Part shown: in pieces, positions 1 through 7,116 of the stretch
Position numbering within the stretch: position 1 is the stretch's first letter
Layout: the number at the start of each line of letters is the position of its first letter
Assembly (NCBI GenBank): GCA_017308345.1
Contig: JAFKFE010000249.1
Coordinates: 1 to 7,116, forward strand
DNA length: 7,116 nt
Direction: 5' to 3'
Source of the DNA: Alphaproteobacteria bacterium
GTDB taxonomy: Bacteria; Pseudomonadota; Alphaproteobacteria; Rhizobiales; Rhizobiaceae
Notes under the pieces: generated by a model
What the model was told of the DNA's origin: nothing
The model's input: only the letters and a program-made list of their open reading frames with translations
Database searches by the model: none
Program-made: the position numbers and the translations under genes

Positions 1-1
1 C

Positions 2-334
2 GGCGAACCGAAAGTGCGCCTGTTGGGCCAGACCAGGGCCTTTCTCAACCCGATTTCCTGGGAGGAGCCTTTCGGCAACGCGCCGGTCGAATCCATGCTG
101 TGCGGAACGCCGGTCTTGACGACGGCGCGCGGCGCGCTGCCCGAAACCGTCGATGCCGATACCGGCCGCTTCTTCGACACGGATGAGGAGTTCGCGCGCG
201 GCCTCGATGAAATCGGCGGTTTGTCGGCGCAAAGATGCCGCGAATCCGCGGCAGACCGGTTTCCGATCCAGAAGGCCGCAAAAGCCTATCTGGAGCTCTA
301 CCGCCGCATCCTTGATGGCGAAGCGCTTCCGTGA
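2..334 (+). CDS. Glycosyltransferase family 4 (group 1), C-terminal fragment
   Basis: This is the last ~110 codons of a gene whose start lies outside the window; the frame is open from base 2 (first codons Gly-Glu-Pro-Lys-Val) to TGA at 332-334. The visible part is the end of the second Rossmann domain of a GT-B glycosyltransferase. It has the E-x7-E nucleotide-sugar motif (EPFGNAPVE), then the usual small-residue stretch SMLCGTPVLTT and a G-A-L-P-E-T-V segment, which bind the donor in GT4 retaining enzymes. Such enzymes move a sugar from a nucleotide-sugar to a growing polysaccharide or lipid carrier at the inner face of the cytoplasmic membrane. The donor and acceptor cannot be read from this fragment. 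The next gene, a GT9 glycosyltransferase, starts 12 bases downstream, so the two are probably one operon for a surface glycan such as the LPS core. GTG at 14 is not the real start, because the open frame continues upstream. Confidence 0.85.
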   Translation, partial: GEPKVRLLGQTRAFLNPISWEEPFGNAPVESMLCGTPVLTTARGALPETVDADTGRFFDTDEEFARGLDEIGGLSAQRCRESAADRFPIQKAAKAYLELYRRILDGEALP

Positions 335-346
335 GAAATCACGCGG

Positions 347-1414
347 ATGCCTCCTGTGGGCGGAGGCCGTTCCGGATCGAAAAGGTATCGCGCATTGCGC
401 CCAGTCCTGGTCTTTTGCCTGCCGGCGATCGGTGATTTCATCCGCTGCCACGCGGCCGTCCAGATCATCGCCAAGAGATTTCCCGGGCAGCCGATCGACA
501 TCATCACTTCGAGGATCGCGGCGCCGCTGGCGCGGCTGATGCCGCATGTGCGCAAGGTCTGGATCGCGGAAAAGCACTGGAAGCCAGGGCTGAAAGAGCG
601 AGCGGCGTTGGCGCGAGAACTGCGCGAGGAGAATTACCAGGCGGCCTATATGCTCACCAGCAGCACCAAGGCTTCCCTGGTGCCGTGGCTGGCCGGAATA
701 CCGGAGCGCATCGGTTATCCGCGCGAATTCCAGTTCGGCATGGTCAACCGCCTGCCCGCCGGCTGGCTGAAAGCGATGATCGCTTTCGGCCCGCGCAAGA
801 CACGGCTTGCCGAACAGGTCTGCGCGATCGCGTCTCTCGGAAAATGGCCGGCCGAGGACACGCCATTGCCGGCTCCGCAATTGGTTGTTTCCACCGAGGA
901 GCTTGGAGATTGGCGCCGGCGCAACGGCATCGACCCGACCAGGCCGGCGATTGCCCTCTACACGTCCGACTTTGCCAACAAGCGCTCATGGCCGATGGAG
1001 CGCTTCGTCTCGGTCGCGCGCGACCATGCCGCTCGCGGCTGGTCGGTATGGATCGTCGGCGGACCGCGGGAGCGGCAGGCCGCGGCCGAAATCAAGGCCC
1101 GTTTGCCCGAGGCGATCGATTTCACCTCGACCCCCGATATCGCGGAAGCCATGTGCCAGATCGCGGCCTCGACGGTCTTCCTCGGCGTCGACGGCGGCAT
1201 TTCCCACGCCGCCGGAGCGCTCGGCGGCCCGTGCGTGCTCATATATGGCTCGAACCGCGCTTACGTGCATGGTCCGGTGAACGAACAGGTGATCTTTATC
1301 GAGCCGCCGATCGCGACACCGGGTTGGGTGGACAACACGCACGCCGTCAGCGAGGACAGGGTTCGCGAGGCGCTGACGGCAGCGATCCGAAGAAACGGGC
1401 CGCCATTCGCCTGA
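347..1414 (+). CDS. Glycosyltransferase family 9 (heptosyltransferase-like)
   Basis: A 355-residue GT-B fold protein of the ADP-heptose:LPS heptosyltransferase superfamily (family length about 340-350). The N-terminal domain opens with RPVLVFCLPAIGDFIR (residues 18-33), the GD-containing acceptor-side loop, and has LAGIPERIGY at 115-124, a typical WaaF-like segment. The C-terminal donor domain shows KRSWPMERF (212-220), VGGP (237-240) and VDGGISHAAGALGGP (281-295), the equivalent of the D-x-G-x-x-H-x-A nucleotide-binding motif. The cysteine-rich tail common in WaaF is missing. Since many rhizobial LPS cores lack heptose, the sugar moved may not be heptose, so no symbol is given. The ATG at 347 has no clear Shine-Dalgarno site; a TTG at 395, preceded nine bases upstream by AAAAGG (380-385), would start the protein at RPVLVF and fits the family better. 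The gene lies 12 bases after the GT4 fragment and ends one base from the convergent gene. Confidence 0.85.
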   Translation: MPPVGGGRSGSKRYRALRPVLVFCLPAIGDFIRCHAAVQIIAKRFPGQPIDIITSRIAAPLARLMPHVRKVWIAEKHWKPGLKERAALARELREENYQAAYMLTSSTKASLVPWLAGIPERIGYPREFQFGMVNRLPAGWLKAMIAFGPRKTRLAEQVCAIASLGKWPAEDTPLPAPQLVVSTEELGDWRRRNGIDPTRPAIALYTSDFANKRSWPMERFVSVARDHAARGWSVWIVGGPRERQAAAEIKARLPEAIDFTSTPDIAEAMCQIAASTVFLGVDGGISHAAGALGGPCVLIYGSNRAYVHGPVNEQVIFIEPPIATPGWVDNTHAVSEDRVREALTAAIRRNGPPFA

Positions 1415-1424
1415 CCTATTCCTC

Positions 1425-1473
1425 GGCGGCCGCCCCGAAACCCGCGCCCATGCTGGCGCGGGCCGTGGCCGCC
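1425..1473. other. Nested inverted repeat at the convergent gene end
   Basis: An outer 7-bp stem (GGCGGCC at 1425-1431 with GGCCGCC at 1467-1473) encloses an inner 8-bp stem (CCCGCGCC at 1441-1448 with GGCGCGGG at 1455-1462) around a 6-base loop. It starts 11 bases after the GT9 stop and lies inside the last codons of the opposite-strand gene. It could stop or stabilise transcripts from the left, since the two genes leave no intergenic space. No T-tract follows on either strand, so it is not a standard intrinsic terminator; high GC alone makes such stems fairly common. Confidence 0.3.
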
Positions 1474-1852
1474 CAAGGCGTGGCGTGATTGTCGATGCGC
1501 ATCTGGAAAATGAAATAGGTCGGCGAGCAGAAGCCGATGCCCTTGACCTTGGCGGCGCCCGGCGTGTCCGGCGGCAGCGACTGGCACATATAGTCCTCTC
1601 GGCAGAAATGATCGGCCGAGCAGGCTGGACGGTTGCCGCGATTGACGGCGCCGCCGAGACACTGGTCGAAATTGTTGGTCGCCACGCAGATGTCGAACTT
1701 CTTGCCGCCCACCAGTCCGCAGATCTCGCTGGGCATCGGCTTGCCTGCCTTGAAGGCGGAGAACGCGCGATCCTTGTCATCGCAAGCGCGATAGGCGAAG
1801 CCGCCTGGGACGCCGATCTTCGGCGGCCGGCAGGTATAGGTGGTGCGAGAGA

Positions 1853-1870
1853 TCACGGGCGCGGGGCAGC
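1853..1870 (-). other. Frameshift site in the exported-protein gene
   Basis: Read on the minus strand, the codons GCC-CCG-CGC-CCG-TGA end the first frame. Adding one C to either C-run (1863-1866 or 1857-1859) gives A-P-R-P-V-I-S and joins the protein to its Cys-rich continuation. Both runs are homopolymers where a base is easily lost, by mutation or by sequencing. A -1 slip of the Pro codon CCG onto CCC just before the TGA would give the same product, but no X-XXY-YYZ slippery heptamer is present, so programmed shifting is less likely. Confidence 0.6.
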
Positions 1871-3417
1871 GAACTGGCCGGTGATCTCGTAGCGGTCGTT
1901 GAAAGGCTGCGCCGCGTTGCTGGCGATCGAGCCGGTCAGGCATGGGTGGCCGGAAAACATTGCCGGACTGTCCTTGGGCAGCAGACATTGCGCGAGCTTG
2001 GTCCTCACGCCCGAAGCGGTCGCGATCGGCGTGCAGACGGTACCGGCGCCGCATTGCCAGTTGCCGCCGAAGCGGCTCGCGTCTTCCGGCATCAGGCATG
2101 GCATCGCCGTTTCGGCCGGCTCATAGGCGACCTCGCCGGTGTCTTTCCAGGAGGCGGGTGGCGCGAAGGAGAGCGGACGAAAGCGGTTGGGTTCTCTGCC
2201 CTCCGCCGTCGCCTGCAGCCAGGCTTCGCGGCGCGGGATCTCGGCATGGAGATGCGGCGAGACGCTCACCTCGATACGGTTGAGCGGCGAGGTCGTGTCG
2301 TCGTCGAGACCGATGAAGTGGAACCCTGCGGTCGATCCTGCCTGATGGCAGCCCTGGCAGGCACCGTTGTCGAGCCGCTCGACCAGAGCTTCCGGCGTGC
2401 GCACCAGCTTCAGGCTGGAATAGTCGAGCCCGGCAAAGTCCTTCGGGTCGAAGAGCGGCGTAAACGGATGATTGGCTTGCCTTGCGCTGCCGAAGGTCGA
2501 CCAGGAGACGACTTTGCGGGCCAGGAACTCGTCGGGGATTTCGTAGACGCCGAGGTCGACCGCGGCGGCATTGGCGCGGACATAGTCGGCAAGCCGTGCC
2601 TTCAATTCCGCATCCTGCGCAAGCTGGGCCGTGTCCGGCGTATTTTCCAACGGCTTCTCGCTGACTGTCGCGCCGTCGATGCCGAAGATGCGCATCAGGT
2701 AAGCCGCCTGCCCGCCGAACTCGGTTTCCTGGCCGGAAGGAAAGCGCACCACCTGCGCGTTGAGCTCGAGTTGCTTGAAGGACAGCGAGGCCTTTTCGAG
2801 CGGCCCGCCGGTCAGCCAGCCGGCATCGACCGTTTCGTCGAGCTGCGGCGTCCAGCGGCCGGCAGCGCCGGCGCAGCCGCCGTCGGCGTCCTGAGCGATG
2901 CGGTATATGGCGCTGAAGTTGAACGGCAGGCGCGAGGCCAGTTGCTTGCCGTTCTTTTTGAAACTGTAAGCCAGGCGATAGATGAACCGCACCTCGCCGC
3001 AACTTTGCTCGTTGCCGAGCGCCGCGAAATCGCGGCGGTCGAGCCGGTTGACGACGCCCACAAGCCGGAAGCGCGCCGCGTTCGTCTTCAGCCAGCGCAT
3101 GTCGATGATGCGGCCGACATTGCCGTCGGTCACTTCGTAAAGGGTGCGGCCGCCGGCCTTCATGTCGGTGCGCAGCGCCGCAACGTCGGCCGCCACCGTC
3201 TCAATGATGGCGTGATAGGCCGGTGCGGAGTCGTAGAGGGTTTTCAGATCGTCCCTGCCGTCGACGCCGAACAGGTCCGCGAGACCATATCCCTTGGCGT
3301 CGAGCGTGGCGAGCACGCGCGGGTCGTCGACGATGGTGACCGGATGATCGGCGGCGTGTGCCAATTGCGCGGCGAAAGCGGCCAGGAGAAAGACCGCGAC
3401 CATGAGCCCCAGCCGTT

Positions 3418-5620
<2,203 letters not shown>

Positions 5621-5654
5621 CCGAATCTTCAACCCATTCCGGACGTCATCACAT

Positions 5655-5661
5655 AGGGAAG
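5655..5661 (+). promoter_or_regulatory. Ribosome-binding site of glnA
   Basis: AGGGAAG lies 7 bases before the ATG at 5669 and supports that start over the nearby ATG at 5664, which is in another frame. The 48-base glnB-glnA gap shows no hairpin or clear promoter, so glnA is probably read from the glnB promoter, though a weak promoter of its own cannot be excluded. Confidence 0.6.
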
Positions 5662-5668
5662 AAATGAC

Positions 5669-7054
5669 ATGACGACAGCCAAAGACATCATGAAGCAGAT
5701 CAAGGACAACGACGTGAAGTTCGTCGACCTGCGCTTCACCGATCCACGCGGCAAGCTGCAGCATGTGACGATGGATGTCGTCGAGGTCGAGGAAGACATG
5801 TTCGCCGACGGCGTCATGTTCGACGGCTCCTCGATCGCAGGCTGGAAGGCGATCAACGAGTCCGACATGGTGTTGATGCCCGATCCCGACACGGTTCACA
5901 TGGATCCGTTCTTCGCGCAGTCGACCATGGTCATCCTGTGCGACATTCTCGATCCGGTCTCCGGGGAAGCCTACAATCGCGACCCGCGCGGCACCGCCAA
6001 GAAGGCCGAAGCCTACATGAAGGCGGAAGGCATCGGCGACACCATCTATGTCGGCCCTGAAGCCGAGTTCTTCGTCTTCGACGACGTCAAGTACAAGGCC
6101 GATCCGTACAACACCGGCTTCCGTCTGGACTCCACCGAACTGCCGTCCAACGACGACACCGACTACGAGACCGGCAATCTCGGCCACCGTCCGCGCATCA
6201 AGGGCGGCTACTTCCCCGTGCCGCCGGTCGATTCCGCCCAGGACATGCGCTCCGAAATGCTGACCGTGCTCGCCGAGATGGGCGTGCGCGTCGAAAAGCA
6301 TCACCATGAGGTGGCGGCCGCCCAGCACGAACTCGGCATCAAGTTCGACACGCTGGTGCGCAACGCCGACAAGATGCTGATCTACAAATATGTCGTGCAC
6401 CAGGTCGCCAACGCCTATGGCAAGACGGCCACCTTCATGCCGAAGCCGGTGTTCGGCGACAACGGCTCGGGCATGCATGTCCACCAGTCGATCTGGAAGG
6501 GCGGCAAGCCGACCTTCGCCGGCAATGAATATGCAGGCCTGTCGGAGAGCTGCCTCTATTACATCGGCGGCATCATCAAGCACGCCAAGGCGATCAACGC
6601 CTTCACCAACCCGCTCACCAACTCCTACAAGCGGCTGGTGCCGGGCTACGAGGCGCCGGTGCTGCTCGCCTATTCGGCGCGCAACCGTTCAGCCTCCTGC
6701 CGCATTCCGTTCGGCTCCTCGCCGAAGTCGAAGCGCGTCGAGGTCCGCTTCCCCGATCCGGGCGCGAACCCCTATCTCGGCTTCGCCGCCATGCTGATGG
6801 CGGGCCTCGACGGCATCAAGAACAAGATCCATCCTGGACAGCCGATGGACAAGGATCTCTACGACCTGCCGCCGAAGGAACTGAAGAAGATCCCGACCGT
6901 CTGCGGCTCGCTGCGCGAGGCGCTGCAGAACCTCGACAAGGACCGCGGCTTCCTGAAGGCCGGCGGCGTCTTCGACGACGACCAGATCGATGCTTACATC
7001 GAGCTCAAGATGGCCGAGGTGATGCGCTTCGAGATGACCCCGCATCCCGTCTAG
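5669..7054 (+). CDS. glnA: Type I glutamine synthetase, C-terminus truncated by an amber codon
   Basis: Catalyses ATP-dependent synthesis of glutamine from glutamate and ammonia, the main entry of nitrogen; the family forms a cytosolic dodecamer of two hexameric rings. The 461 residues match rhizobial GSI throughout. [10 protein letters not shown] (50-59) carries the catalytic-Asp loop; the metal-binding Glu residues are in GPEAEFF (129-135), [12 protein letters not shown] (211-222) and RVEVRFPD (356-363); [10 protein letters not shown] is at 265-274; and the flap Glu is in VPGYEAP (324-330). The adenylylation target is Tyr398 in DLYDLP, so GlnE/PII control is expected. The frame ends at TAG (7052-7054) right after MTPHPV, where GSI normally reads HPVE[YF]xMYYS. 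The missing codons follow in frame to TGA at 7076-7078, and reading through gives exactly 469 aa. The lost tail is the 'helical thong' that holds the rings together. The gene is second in the glnBA operon. Confidence 0.95.
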   Translation: MTTAKDIMKQIKDNDVKFVDLRFTDPRGKLQHVTMDVVEVEEDMFADGVMFDGSSIAGWKAINESDMVLMPDPDTVHMDPFFAQSTMVILCDILDPVSGEAYNRDPRGTAKKAEAYMKAEGIGDTIYVGPEAEFFVFDDVKYKADPYNTGFRLDSTELPSNDDTDYETGNLGHRPRIKGGYFPVPPVDSAQDMRSEMLTVLAEMGVRVEKHHHEVAAAQHELGIKFDTLVRNADKMLIYKYVVHQVANAYGKTATFMPKPVFGDNGSGMHVHQSIWKGGKPTFAGNEYAGLSESCLYYIGGIIKHAKAINAFTNPLTNSYKRLVPGYEAPVLLAYSARNRSASCRIPFGSSPKSKRVEVRFPDPGANPYLGFAAMLMAGLDGIKNKIHPGQPMDKDLYDLPPKELKKIPTVCGSLREALQNLDKDRGFLKAGGVFDDDQIDAYIELKMAEVMRFEMTPHPV

Positions 7055-7078
7055 TACAACATGTATTATTCGTTCTGA
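7052..7078 (+). other. Amber codon and in-frame remnant of the GlnA tail
   Basis: TAG replaces what is normally GAG (Glu), a single G-to-T change. After it the codons TAC-AAC-ATG-TAT-TAT-TCG-TTC-TGA encode Y-N-M-Y-Y-S-F-stop, against the usual family ending Y-D-M-Y-Y-S-V. The remaining 38 bases to the window end (7079-7116) show no hairpin terminator and no gene. Confidence 0.8.
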
Positions 7079-7116
7079 CTACCGTATTTCTCCTCATCGG
7101 TGACAAAAGGAACCCC

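Noticed and set aside
7079..7116. A terminator after glnA
   Set aside because: No stem-loop or T-tract can be seen in the 38 bases available; it may lie beyond the window.

Overview
The window looks like chromosome of an alphaproteobacterium of the order Hyphomicrobiales (Rhizobiales), most like Mesorhizobium or a close relative. This rests on the high GC, the rhizobial-type GlnB and GlnA sequences, and the order nnr / glnB-glnA. The genus is an inference from recalled sequence similarity, not a search.

Layout. (1) Bases 2-334, + strand: the 3' end of a GT4-type (group 1) glycosyltransferase, cut by the window edge. Twelve bases later comes a GT9 (heptosyltransferase-like) glycosyltransferase (347-1414); together they form a small surface-polysaccharide or LPS glycosylation operon. 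(2) Bases 1416-3421, - strand, convergent with the GT9 gene and one base from it: an exported protein with one CxxCH haem-c motif and a cysteine-rich C-terminal third. Its reading frame is broken by an apparent one-base deletion near 1856-1866. (3) Bases 3418-4935, - strand: the bifunctional NAD(P)H-hydrate repair enzyme Nnr. Its stop overlaps the start of the exported-protein gene as ATGA, so the two are co-transcribed. (4) Bases 4936-5281: the intergenic region between divergent nnr and glnB. It holds a strong candidate sigma-54 (-24/-12) promoter, a possible 63-codon leader ORF whose stop overlaps the glnB start, and short direct and inverted repeats. (5) Bases 5282-7054, + strand: glnB (PII signal protein) and glnA (type I glutamine synthetase), a nitrogen-assimilation operon. 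PII signals 2-oxoglutarate and glutamine status and, through the adenylyltransferase, sets the activity of the GlnA encoded beside it.

The most notable observation is at the end of glnA. The frame stops at an amber codon (TAG, 7052-7054) exactly where the conserved C-terminal tail of bacterial GSI should begin. The remaining codons (YNMYYSF) follow intact in frame to a TGA at 7076-7078. With the TAG read as one residue the protein would be 469 aa, the canonical GSI length; as written it is 461 aa and lacks the tail that locks the two hexameric rings together. With the frameshift in the exported protein, the window has two lesions in otherwise well-preserved genes. They are either sequencing errors or real recent mutations, and raw reads would tell which. 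I see no mobile element, CRISPR array, tRNA or rRNA, and no convincing wholly new system.
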